Positions 1 through 6,030 are shown, counted from the first letter of the stretch. The stretch is 7,439 bases of DNA from an uncultured Bdellovibrio sp. (GCA_946482355.1 CAMLRE010000098.1:1-7439); one strand, 5' to 3'. The notes: generated from the letters alone by a model not told the origin. Program-made: numbers and translations.

Positions 1-172
1 TATTTCGCAGATTTATTTTATCTTACACGGTCATATTGCCGGTTACTTGGCTTTATCTATTACGATGGCCTTAGTGCTTGTCGCGTTTTTTGTGATTGCG
101 ATGCGTATTTTTCCTGCGGAATTTGGCCGTTTAGCGCAAAAAGTAATGGGGCGTTTCGTTCGTAAGCGTTAG
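1..172 (+). CDS. C-terminal fragment of a membrane protein (5' end outside window)
   Basis: The reading frame starting at base 2 is open from the window edge to a TAG at 170-172 and encodes the last 56 residues of a protein. The fragment has one long hydrophobic stretch (about residues 12-38 of the fragment, rich in A, L, V, I and F). A short basic tail ending in FVRKR follows, as expected for a last transmembrane helix with a cytoplasmic end. The tail would fit a multi-span transporter or flippase, but too little is visible to name a family. Its last 42 bases overlap the 3' end of the convergent MarR-type gene, so the two transcripts are antisense to one another there. No intrinsic terminator is visible after the stop. 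Confidence 0.6.
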   Translation, partial: ISQIYFILHGHIAGYLALSITMALVLVAFFVIAMRIFPAEFGRLAQKVMGRFVRKR

Positions 173-604
173 ATAACTTTCTTTCAAGCGCGAAATACTT
201 TCTGCGGCTTGTTTGCAATGAGCTACACCTAAACGTTCTTCAAACAGATCCTGAATTTTATCGTAGTACTTAATTAGTTTTAGAGCTTTTTTTCGACCTT
301 CGGGTTTTAAAATAATCTGAAACTGTCTTGCATCTTTGGGGTGAACCGCACGTTTAACCCAGCCTTTATATTCTAAATGTGAAACGATATGGCTGATGTT
401 GCCACGGCTGGTGTGAAACACTTTGGCTAATTGTGACGGAGTAATACTGTCTTTTTCTTCAAATAATAAAGCGGTTAAAACTAAACCCTGAAGTAAGTTT
501 GTCTCTTCGGTTTTTAAAACACGGTTAATATCAGACACGATAGCTTCATAAGCTGAATTTAAAGCGAACACGGGGCTGGCATTAAGATACTTTGTAATTT
601 TCAT
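131..604 (-). CDS. MarR-family winged-helix transcriptional regulator
   Basis: The 157-residue product has the usual length and plan of MarR regulators: an N-terminal helical dimerisation part, a winged helix, then C-terminal helices. The helix-turn-helix is around residues 53-74 (SITPSQLAKVF, then HTSRGNISHIVSHLE). The wing follows (GWVKRAVHPKDARQFQIILKPEG), where KDARQ takes the place of the family's usual D-R-R motif. The frame stays open upstream to 730, but that would run into bioY on the other strand and add 42 low-complexity residues. The ATG at 602-604 gives a normal MarR N-terminus and leaves a proper intergenic region, so it is preferred although its ribosome site is weak. Divergence from bioY suggests it controls bioY and itself. 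The ligand is unknown; biotin or a precursor is a guess from context. Confidence 0.88.
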   Translation of the reverse strand: MKITKYLNASPVFALNSAYEAIVSDINRVLKTEETNLLQGLVLTALLFEEKDSITPSQLAKVFHTSRGNISHIVSHLEYKGWVKRAVHPKDARQFQIILKPEGRKKALKLIKYYDKIQDLFEERLGVAHCKQAAESISRLKESYLTLTNETPHYFLR

Positions 605-636
605 AGGCAATAATCTTTCGTTAGGCCGTAATTTAG

Positions 637-657
637 TTGAATAGTTCAATAATTGAA
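637..657. promoter_or_regulatory. Candidate MarR operator: three alternating TTGAA/TTCAA half-sites
   Basis: The sequence reads TTGAA-TAG-TTCAA-TAA-TTGAA. The central TTCAA can pair with either neighbour, making two overlapping perfect inverted repeats, each with 5-base arms and a 3-base spacer. Short A+T-rich palindromes of this kind are typical targets of MarR dimers. The site lies midway between the divergent regulator and bioY and overlaps the predicted bioY -35 and spacer. Assignment to the adjacent regulator is inferred from position only. Confidence 0.5.
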
Positions 658-666
658 ATCTAAAAT
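637..666 (+). promoter_or_regulatory. Predicted sigma-70 type promoter for bioY
   Basis: A -35 candidate TTGAAT (637-642) is followed after 18 bases by a -10 candidate TAAAAT (661-666, five of six consensus positions). Transcription would begin near 673 and give a leader of about 45 bases. The -35 element lies inside the first inverted repeat of the candidate operator, so a bound repressor would block polymerase. This rests on consensus matching in A+T-rich DNA and is moderate evidence only. Confidence 0.4.
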
Positions 667-702
667 TACTTTTTTTCGCTGGTGGGCTAGAAAAAGTTTT
701 TT

Positions 703-716
703 TAAGCTTCGGCTTA
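703..716 (+). promoter_or_regulatory. UUCG-loop hairpin directly before the bioY start codon
   Basis: Bases 703-707 (TAAGC) pair perfectly with 712-716 (GCTTA) around a TTCG loop, closed by a C-G pair. This is the exceptionally stable cUUCGg tetraloop type. The hairpin ends one base before the bioY ATG and occupies the place where a Shine-Dalgarno would be; none is recognisable there. It has no T-run after it, so it is not a terminator. It may limit or position ribosome access, but that is inference. Confidence 0.45.
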
Positions 717-717
717 T

Positions 718-1296
718 ATGAATAAATCACAAGCTTTAGTGTCTCGTTTCGTTATTTCTCGCGGCGATCAACTCACTGATAACTTAGCAGCTATCGCCTG
801 CGGAGTTGTGGTGTTAAGTTTACTTGCGCAAATTTCAATCCCTCTTCCGTGGACGCCGGTTCCGATCACCGGGCAAACTTTTGGTGTGGCCTTAATAGCT
901 TTGATGTGGGGATTTAAGCGAGGCTTTGCATCAGTTTTAAGTTATTTACTTTTAGGGGCGAGCGGACTCCCGATCTTCGCTTCAGGAAAAGCCGGAGTCG
1001 GCGGACCCACGACAGGTTATCTGTTTGGAATGTTAGCAGGCGCTTTAGTGATGGGGACATTAAGTGACCGTGGATTTGGTGGTGGTGGCTTTACCAAATC
1101 ATTTCGTAAAGCTTTATTAGCGAGCTATTTAGGAAGTGCCTGTGTCTTTTTGTTTGGGTTAGCGGGGTTATCATTTTTTATTCCGCGTGAAGCACTTTTA
1201 ACGGCCGGTTTGTACCCATTTCTATTCGGAGACTTGCTAAAAAATACACTGGCTGCAACCTTAGTTGCTCAAAGTGAAAAATATTTTGTAAGGTGA
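718..1296 (+). CDS. bioY: BioY-family biotin transporter S component
   Basis: BioY is the integral membrane, substrate-binding (S) subunit of energy-coupling-factor biotin transporters in the inner membrane. The 192-residue length fits. Diagnostic motifs are AQISIPLPWTPVPITGQTFG (residues 38-57), GASGLPIFASGKAGVGGPTT (80-99, with GYLFGM after it) and FLFGDLLKNTLAA near the C-terminus (168-180). About six hydrophobic segments are visible. The ATG at 718 is the only reasonable start because an in-frame TAA lies at 703-705; its ribosome site is poor and is occupied by a hairpin. No ATPase (BioM/EcfA) or T component (BioN/EcfT) is nearby, so it acts alone or shares an energising module encoded elsewhere. 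Control by the divergent MarR protein is likely. The gene is translationally coupled to the following hydrolase gene. Confidence 0.95.
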   Translation: MNKSQALVSRFVISRGDQLTDNLAAIACGVVVLSLLAQISIPLPWTPVPITGQTFGVALIALMWGFKRGFASVLSYLLLGASGLPIFASGKAGVGGPTTGYLFGMLAGALVMGTLSDRGFGGGGFTKSFRKALLASYLGSACVFLFGLAGLSFFIPREALLTAGLYPFLFGDLLKNTLAATLVAQSEKYFVR

Positions 1297-1300
1297 TTTT

Positions 1301-1801
1301 ATGACACAGTTTCTGTTCGCAACGATTGTTTTTTTTGCACTTTCTACGCAAGCTAAAGTTACGGTCGCATTTTTGCAGCTACGTGATCCTCAAGGAAATG
1401 TGGTGCAACTTGAAACCGGCGGGCGCTTTTATCATGTTGCAATTTCCTTTAAGGGAAAATGGCTGCAGGCCCATCCATATCGGGGAGTGGAAATGGTAAC
1501 AATGGATAAAATTCGTGAAATCGGTGAAATCACGGAGTGGATTGAAATTTCAGATCTAGAAGATCTTGAAGATAAAAAAGTCGAAAAATTTTTAGGTAAG
1601 CCTTTTGATCACAGTTTTTTATGGGATGATGAAAAAATCTATTGCGCAGAACTTGTGGGTAAATTGTTAGATCTAAAGCCAACACCAATGACTTTTGACC
1701 CGGCTCACTGGCCAAAAGAATATCAAAAATTTAATGGCCTTCCGGGAATGTCGCCAGACGATATTTTCGAAGCTCTACGTCAGCAAAAACTGTCGCAATA
1801 A
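1301..1801 (+). CDS. Exported NlpC/P60-superfamily (YiiX/DUF830-like) cysteine hydrolase
   Basis: The 166-residue product begins with a probable signal peptide (residues 1-18, ending STQA). The mature part shows circularly permuted papain-like motifs: a His in FYHVAISF (H45) that precedes the nucleophile Cys in GKPFDHSFLWDDEKIYCAELV (C115). This His-before-Cys order and the Y-C-x-E-L-V motif are typical of YiiX/LRAT-type members of the NlpC/P60 superfamily, which hydrolyse or transfer amide or ester bonds, for example in peptidoglycan peptides or lipids. The exact substrate is not visible. AGGTGA (1291-1296) overlaps the bioY stop and gives a good ribosome site for the ATG at 1301, with only 4 bases between the genes, so co-translation with bioY is likely. 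Action in the periplasm or outside the cell is inferred from the signal peptide. Confidence 0.72.
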   Translation: MTQFLFATIVFFALSTQAKVTVAFLQLRDPQGNVVQLETGGRFYHVAISFKGKWLQAHPYRGVEMVTMDKIREIGEITEWIEISDLEDLEDKKVEKFLGKPFDHSFLWDDEKIYCAELVGKLLDLKPTPMTFDPAHWPKEYQKFNGLPGMSPDDIFEALRQQKLSQ

Positions 1802-1854
1802 AAAGTTCTCGACAGGTCTCCTTATTTTAAAATCAACACATTTAAGTCTAAGTT

Positions 1855-1877
1855 CCTGTTTCTCAGAATGAGACAGG
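1855..1877 (+). other. Hairpin of unknown role in the 1802-1918 intergenic region
   Basis: CCTGTTTC (1855-1862) pairs with GAGACAGG (1870-1877), eight pairs including one G-U, around a 7-base loop. No T-run follows, so it is not a standard intrinsic terminator, although it could help end or stabilise the 3' end of the bioY transcript. A perfect ATTTTAAAAT palindrome lies at 1824-1833. A possible -10 (CATAAT, 1889-1894) for the next gene has no convincing -35. Confidence 0.35.
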
Positions 1878-1918
1878 GCTAAGCCTTGCATAATACTTCT
1901 TTGTCTAAAGGAGTATTT

Positions 1919-2533
1919 ATGAAAGCTTTATTATCTGTTTTAACCCTGGTTTTAACGTTCTCAGCGGCTTCCCAGGCTCAAACCGTATTAACAAAGCAAG
2001 ATCTACTTACGAACTCACCGGCGACCCACCAGAAGGTTGTAGGATTAAAAGATTTTCGTGTAGTTATTCCTGGAGTTTTATACCGCGGCGGTAATTCAGG
2101 CGGTGGTCAAATCCCATTAAAAGACGTTGGTTTAAAAGCTCTTTCTGATATGGATTTTTCAACTGCGGTTTATATGTACCCTTATGGCTGGTCACAAAAA
2201 CCCGCTGATACTTACGGTATTAATTATTCATTTATTTCTGATACAAGAAACCGTGCTTCGCAAAAAGAATATTTAATGAAAATTAAAGACGTGATCGAAA
2301 ACAGAAAAGGTCCGTTATATGTTCACTGTTGGAACGGCTGGCATGCTTCGGGTGAAATGGCCTCTTACGCCTTAATGCAATTCTGCGGTTTTTCAAATCA
2401 AGAAGCTCAAGCTTACTGGAATGCGAATGTTCCTCAAGGTGACGCCAATAAAATTATGCGTATGAGCCGTTTTCAAATTTTTGAAGATTTAAGAATTTCG
2501 GCTGAAGACCAAGCTAGAATCTGCCCACGATAA
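1919..2533 (+). CDS. Exported tyrosine/dual-specificity-phosphatase-like protein lacking the P-loop arginine
   Basis: The 204-residue product starts with a signal peptide (residues 1-20, SAASQA before QTVL). The start at 1919 is chosen because AAAGGAG (1907-1913) is correctly spaced and it opens directly with the signal peptide; the in-frame ATG at 1886 would add 11 residues before it. The core has VLYRGGNSGGG (53-63), common near the start of cysteine-based phosphatase domains, and LYVHCWNGWHASGE (133-146). The latter matches the HC-x5-R active-site loop in position and surroundings, with nucleophile C137. However, the residue six after the Cys is A143, not the phosphate-binding Arg. A candidate general acid is D108 (FISDTRNR). 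It may be a pseudophosphatase, a phosphate-binding protein or a variant enzyme. The next gene follows after 27 bases and is probably in the same transcript. Confidence 0.65.
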   Translation: MKALLSVLTLVLTFSAASQAQTVLTKQDLLTNSPATHQKVVGLKDFRVVIPGVLYRGGNSGGGQIPLKDVGLKALSDMDFSTAVYMYPYGWSQKPADTYGINYSFISDTRNRASQKEYLMKIKDVIENRKGPLYVHCWNGWHASGEMASYALMQFCGFSNQEAQAYWNANVPQGDANKIMRMSRFQIFEDLRISAEDQARICPR

Positions 2534-2560
2534 TTTTTTTAAAAAATGACGGAGAATTTT

Positions 2561-3409
2561 ATGCGTAAAAATTTAGTATTAGCTGTGACTTCAGTGCTGT
2601 TAGTGACATCTATTTCACAAGCTTCAGGTTATAAAGTTCTATCGACCTATCATATGATGGAAGCAGCCCGTACCGGTGATTTAAATCATCTGAATCAGGG
2701 CATGATTTATAATAACTTTGACCGCATGGAAGAACAAAGAAAACAGCGTGAAGAAGAAGCTCGCCGCGAAGACGAGCGTCGCCGTGAAGATTCTAAACGT
2801 TTAGAAGAACAACGTCGTGCGACTGAGGTCAAAGCGGCTGAAGTTAAACGTGAACAAGAACAGATTCGACAAGAGTTACAGCAAGAAAGACAACAACTGC
2901 AAAATTACCAAGCCCAAGTCGTAGCCAAAGAACCAAGACGTGCAATTGATCCGGTTCAAGCGGCCAAGAAAAAAGGCGGTGTATTTTTCTGGGATGAAGG
3001 TGTTTGTAAACAAAAATTACCAAACGGAAAAATTGAAGTGATGCCGGGCAGTGCCGTTGCGATTCGTCTTTGCCGTGGTAAAGGCGGACCAGATGATATC
3101 GATGCCGCTTACGAGCAGTATTATACGCGCCAAGTAGCTTTGCTAAACAAAAAATTTGCTTACGTTGATGATAAAACTTTATCGCAAGCAGAAAGTTGTG
3201 CGATGTGGGCTCCAACGGTAACGCATTTAGCATTTGATGTGAAATGTAACGATAAAGTGGCTTTGCGATTATTTGTTAAAAGCCCACGTTTAGATACACC
3301 AGAAGCAAAAGCTGCTTTAGAAACTATTGTTGAAAAATTAAGTTATTTTTCATTAGAAACTAAAGAAACAACAATTCAATTAGGTCGTGGAGTTCTTTTT
3401 ACGAAGTAA
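2561..3409 (+). CDS. Exported coiled-coil protein with a four-cysteine C-terminal region, unknown function
   Basis: No family is recognised in the 282-residue product. A signal peptide covers about residues 1-22 (ending SISQASG). Residues 54-126 are extremely rich in E, R, K and Q with heptad-like spacing (REEEARREDERRR, then KREQEQIRQELQQERQQLQ) and should form a long helix or coiled coil. Residues 135-282 look globular, with four cysteines (C149, C171, C213, C229) that could form two disulphides in the periplasm. The ATG at 2561 is preferred over an in-frame ATG at 2546 because GGAG at 2551-2554 is well placed for it and it leaves a clean signal peptide. A structural, scaffold or envelope-spanning role would suit the architecture but is a guess. 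It is probably co-transcribed with the phosphatase-like gene upstream. Confidence 0.75.
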   Translation: MRKNLVLAVTSVLLVTSISQASGYKVLSTYHMMEAARTGDLNHLNQGMIYNNFDRMEEQRKQREEEARREDERRREDSKRLEEQRRATEVKAAEVKREQEQIRQELQQERQQLQNYQAQVVAKEPRRAIDPVQAAKKKGGVFFWDEGVCKQKLPNGKIEVMPGSAVAIRLCRGKGGPDDIDAAYEQYYTRQVALLNKKFAYVDDKTLSQAESCAMWAPTVTHLAFDVKCNDKVALRLFVKSPRLDTPEAKAALETIVEKLSYFSLETKETTIQLGRGVLFTK

Positions 3410-3518
3410 TTTTTCTTTACTTTAAAAAACCGAACAATGTTTAAACTCAGGACTTCCCACTAGAGCTGACAGATGAACATTGGCAGGCCATAAAAGCATT
3501 TAATACACTAGAGTTTAT

Positions 3519-3523
3519 GGGAG
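3519..3523 (+). promoter_or_regulatory. Shine-Dalgarno for the PAS protein gene
   Basis: GGGAG lies 7 bases before the ATG at 3531 and fixes that start. The preceding 121-base gap (3410-3530) holds an 8-base direct repeat CACTAGAG (3458-3465 and 3506-3513) and a TGGC-AG-GCCA inverted repeat (3481-3490). No convincing -35/-10 pair is seen. Confidence 0.6.
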
Positions 3524-3530
3524 ACGCCTC

Positions 3531-4739
3531 ATGAGCTCTAATTTTCTGTCTGAAAGTAATTTTAAATTCGAAGATTTATTTTTTTCAAGAACCAACCGCA
3601 AAGGAACAATTCAATCCGCTAATTCAGTTTTTCAACGGATTAGTAAATTCAGCTGGGATGAATTGTTAATGAAGCCGCACAATGTGATCCGCCATCCGGG
3701 AATGCCCCGCGGGGTCTTTCATTTGCTATGGGAATATATTTTAGCAGATAAACCCATCGGTGCTTATGTTGTTAATAAATCAAAAGATGGATCTTACTAC
3801 TGGGTTTTTGCCCTTGTTATTCCCCATGCTGATGGGTTTACTTCGATGCGTTTGAAACCGAGTAGCCCTATCTTTGAGGTGGTTAAACAAAAATATGCCA
3901 AACTTTTAGAGTTAGAAGAAAGCCAAAATTTATCTCCGAAAGCTTCGCAGGAAATCTTATTAAAAGAAATTCAGCAACTTAACTTTGAAAGCTATCAGCA
4001 CTTTATGACTGAAGCACTGACCCGTGAAATCGAATACCGCCAGAAAGCTTTAAAGCTTGAACCCATTCAGGCCATTTTAAAACTCCGAAAAATTTTAAGC
4101 CTGGGTGAAGAATTGCAGAAAAAGTGCGAAGAAATTTTTGCGGCTTACAAAAAAATCGCTCTTGTTCCTTTAAATCTTGAGGTTCAATCAGCCCTAATCG
4201 GGCAGGAGGCCGCAACGATTTCAGTGGTATCGTCTCAGTACAACGGAATTTCTGAACAAATCAAAAAAGAGACAGAAAAATTTGTTAGCTCTGGAAATCT
4301 GGGCAGTTCAATTAAAACCAGTGTTCAGGCGTGTCAGTTTGATGTGTGTAGTTTAATACTTACTCGTGAACTGATTACTTTTTTTAAAAACGAAACAATG
4401 CAGACTCCGGTTGATAAAAATCAGGAGATGCGTCTATTAGAAGAGTTGGCTCATCAAAGAGTTGAAAGTGTTCGAAAAAGTATGACGTCGGTTGAGACGG
4501 TCTTTAATCAGTTTAGTGGAGTGTTTACTGAAATCAGACAGTTGACATCAGCTTTAGATATTGTTGGGATTACAGGTAAGATAGAAGCGGTTAAAATTAA
4601 GCAAGCTTCACAGGAGCTTTTGCTTCTTTTGAGTGACTTGATGACATTTAAAACAACACTTAAGCAGTATCTTAAAGATATCGATAATATCGGAAAAGAT
4701 CTGATTAACCAAACCCATGAATTGAAAGAGGCTATTTAA
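3531..4739 (+). CDS. Soluble Aer-like PAS sensor with degenerate chemoreceptor-like helices
   Basis: Residues 10-125 form an Aer-type PAS domain. They include GTIQSANSVFQRISKFSWDE (25-44), PHNVIRHPGMP (49-59) and NKSKDGSYYWVFALVIP (82-98), close in order and spacing to the FAD-binding PAS of E. coli Aer (PHNMVRHPDMP, then KNGDHYWVRANAVP). The Asp of the RHPDMP motif is Gly here (G57), and the Trp of the Aer motif PWSG is Ile (I76). No transmembrane segment or HAMP domain is evident. The rest is helical. Residues 211-245 (PLNLEVQSALIGQEAATISV and on) and 334-357 (EIRQLTSALDIVGITGKIEA) each echo the chemoreceptor hairpin tip but are too diverged to be called a standard MCP domain. A cytoplasmic redox or energy sensor feeding a chemotaxis-like pathway is plausible; FAD or haem binding is untested. 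The nuclease gene follows after 6 bases. Confidence 0.75.
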   Translation: MSSNFLSESNFKFEDLFFSRTNRKGTIQSANSVFQRISKFSWDELLMKPHNVIRHPGMPRGVFHLLWEYILADKPIGAYVVNKSKDGSYYWVFALVIPHADGFTSMRLKPSSPIFEVVKQKYAKLLELEESQNLSPKASQEILLKEIQQLNFESYQHFMTEALTREIEYRQKALKLEPIQAILKLRKILSLGEELQKKCEEIFAAYKKIALVPLNLEVQSALIGQEAATISVVSSQYNGISEQIKKETEKFVSSGNLGSSIKTSVQACQFDVCSLILTRELITFFKNETMQTPVDKNQEMRLLEELAHQRVESVRKSMTSVETVFNQFSGVFTEIRQLTSALDIVGITGKIEAVKIKQASQELLLLLSDLMTFKTTLKQYLKDIDNIGKDLINQTHELKEAI

Positions 4740-4745
4740 ATTTCT

Positions 4746-5210
4746 ATGAAAAAGTTTTTAGTTATTGCAGCTTTGATTTTTCAACAACAAACTTTTGCAG
4801 CAGATTCTTGTGCACACACAGCAACGTCTTTTAACTGCGTGAAGTATCTTAAAAATTACGATGCTGATACGATCACTTTTGATATTCCCGGAGTTCATCC
4901 TTTAATCGGGGAAAAGATCAGTGTTCGCGTAAAACACATCGATTCACCAGAGATTAAAGGTAAACTTCCGTGCGAAAAAGATGTCGCACGTACCTCTAAA
5001 CGTTTAATCGAAAACATGCTTAAAAATTCTAAACGCATTGATTTAGTGAATGTCGAACGTGATAAATACTTTCGTGTCTTAGCCGATGTTAAAATTGATG
5101 GTAAAGATGTAGCTGAAACGTTGATTAAGAATAATTTAGCCTATGCTTACGAAGGGGCAACTAAGGAAAAAATCAACTGGTGCAAACGCGGCGTCGCTAG
5201 CCAGAAATAA
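4746..5210 (+). CDS. Exported thermonuclease (staphylococcal nuclease homologue)
   Basis: The 154-residue product has a signal peptide (about residues 1-18, ending TFA) and a single SNase domain. These enzymes are Ca2+-dependent phosphodiesterases that cut DNA and RNA. The expected active-site residues are present: Asp pair in NYDADTITF (D39, D41), Arg in ISVRVKHIDSPE (R61), then D66 and E69 in the same motif, and the second Arg in DKYFRVLADV (R110). It should therefore be active. The first Asp-Ala-Asp-Thr motif has Ala where Gly is common. Four cysteines (C22, C31, C76, C146) could form disulphides after export. It lies 6 bases after the PAS gene; the nearest Shine-Dalgarno-like GAGG (4728-4731) is 14 bases from the start, so translation may rely on coupling. 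It likely degrades nucleic acid in the periplasm or outside the cell. Confidence 0.93.
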   Translation: MKKFLVIAALIFQQQTFAADSCAHTATSFNCVKYLKNYDADTITFDIPGVHPLIGEKISVRVKHIDSPEIKGKLPCEKDVARTSKRLIENMLKNSKRIDLVNVERDKYFRVLADVKIDGKDVAETLIKNNLAYAYEGATKEKINWCKRGVASQK

Positions 5211-5225
5211 GCTAGCGCTTTTTTT
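5195..5225 (+). terminator. Intrinsic terminator of the PAS-nuclease unit
   Basis: CGCTAGC (5195-5201) and GCTAGCG (5211-5217) form a perfect 7-base-pair stem with a 9-base loop, followed by C and seven Ts (5219-5225). The left arm is still coding and the nuclease stop codon (5208-5210) sits in the loop. The T-run contains the first two bases of the reverse-complement stop codon of the convergent gene. On the minus strand no T-run follows the stem, so it works in one direction only. Confidence 0.85.
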
Positions 5226-6030
5226 ACTTGCGGCGTAATTCGCGCAGATCTTTTGCGGTGAATCCGCGTTGGCAGAAGTTTTTTAATGCTGTTTCATAAG
5301 ACGCATAGGCCACTTTGTTGCGACTGGTGTAGGGAACGGCTTCATATTCCGACACATGGGTCATACCTTCTTGGTAGTCTACGCTATAAGTTCCGCGGTA
5401 GTTGCTATCGAGAACTTTTAGGTTATAACCATAGCTTGTTTTTTTCATATCAACCACCAGCCAGGCATGAGCTGTGATGCCCTTCATTTGAAGCATTTGA
5501 TACGGGATTTTTCCGTTGGCTATTTCTAGATATAACTCGTCCATGCGAGCTTTTAATTCAGCAGCGGGCACTTCGTAATTACCAGTCGCACCGCGAATCC
5601 AATTAAATAGCAATCCACCGTCAACGATTTGGCCTTCTTCTAAAGCGTGTTGAATTTCACTGCGATGAGCGTATGAAAACTCCGCTAGATTTTTATAACC
5701 TGGAATTTCAACAACGCCGCGATTGGCAGAAATATCCATGATGATTCGGCGAACTTCACTGCGGTTGGGGCGAGGCAGGTCGGGGCGGTAAATCGAAAGA
5801 AAGTTGGCGTTACGAGTAAACATCGAGTGCCACCAACAAACTCCGGCGCCACCTAATCCACCGTCATTGGTAAACGAAAGCTGATTGTCAGTGTCAGATA
5901 AAAGGGCGCGCATGGCGGCCGGTTTGTGCGCCATCTGGCAGAATTCAGCTTTAGAAGTCGGTGCTTTGGCATTAGCCCAGGCCGTGATCAAACCAGTAGC
6001 GACAAAGGCAGTAAAAGCTTTCCATTTCAT
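5224..6030 (-). CDS. Exported protein with papain-like Cys/His/Asp motifs (putative cysteine protease)
   Basis: The 268-residue product has a signal peptide (about residues 1-22, ending WANAKA). The motif GGLGGAGVCWWHSMF (57-71) resembles the nucleophile helix of papain-fold enzymes (compare GSCWAFS), with C65. Further on, ITAHAWLVVDM (185-195) supplies H188 before a beta-strand, and LKVLDSNYRG (204-213) supplies D208 or N210, giving the Cys-His-Asp/Asn order of papain-like peptidases. No specific family is recognised, and overall similarity to a known peptidase was not established. C31 and C253 may form a disulphide. The frame is open to 6138, but that would run through a terminator and promoter. 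The ATG at 6030 has GAGGAGT 6 bases upstream. It is preceded by its own sigma-54 promoter and appears to be a single-gene unit. Confidence 0.6.
   Translation of the reverse strand: MKWKAFTAFVATGLITAWANAKAPTSKAEFCQMAHKPAAMRALLSDTDNQLSFTNDGGLGGAGVCWWHSMFTRNANFLSIYRPDLPRPNRSEVRRIIMDISANRGVVEIPGYKNLAEFSYAHRSEIQHALEEGQIVDGGLLFNWIRGATGNYEVPAAELKARMDELYLEIANGKIPYQMLQMKGITAHAWLVVDMKKTSYGYNLKVLDSNYRGTYSVDYQEGMTHVSEYEAVPYTSRNKVAYASYETALKNFCQRGFTAKDLRELRRK

Noticed and set aside
605..730. An N-terminal extension of the MarR protein starting at 730 on the minus strand
   Set aside because: It would overlap the bioY start and read through the operator-like repeats. The added residues are low-complexity and unlike the MarR family; the ATG at 604 gives the normal length.
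1855..1877. Hairpin after the NlpC/P60-like gene as an intrinsic terminator
   Set aside because: It is 50 bases past the stop and has no T-run after it, so it was listed only as a hairpin of unknown role.
2534..2548. T-run followed by A-run between the phosphatase-like and coiled-coil genes as a terminator
   Set aside because: There is no G+C stem, only T/A runs, and the gap is 27 bases, which fits an operon.
2844..3233. An open frame antisense to the coiled-coil gene
   Set aside because: No ribosome site or recognisable domain; it is explained by the biased codons of the charged coiled-coil gene on the other strand.
3435..3482. CAATGTT / AACATTG inverted repeat in the 3410-3530 gap
   Set aside because: Arms of seven bases separated by about 34 bases in A+T-rich DNA are easily due to chance, and no other signal supports it.
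3480..3500. A possible second sigma-54 promoter (TTGGCA followed by AGCA) before the PAS gene
   Set aside because: The distance between GG and GC is two bases too long for a -24/-12 promoter, and the -12 element lacks TTGC.
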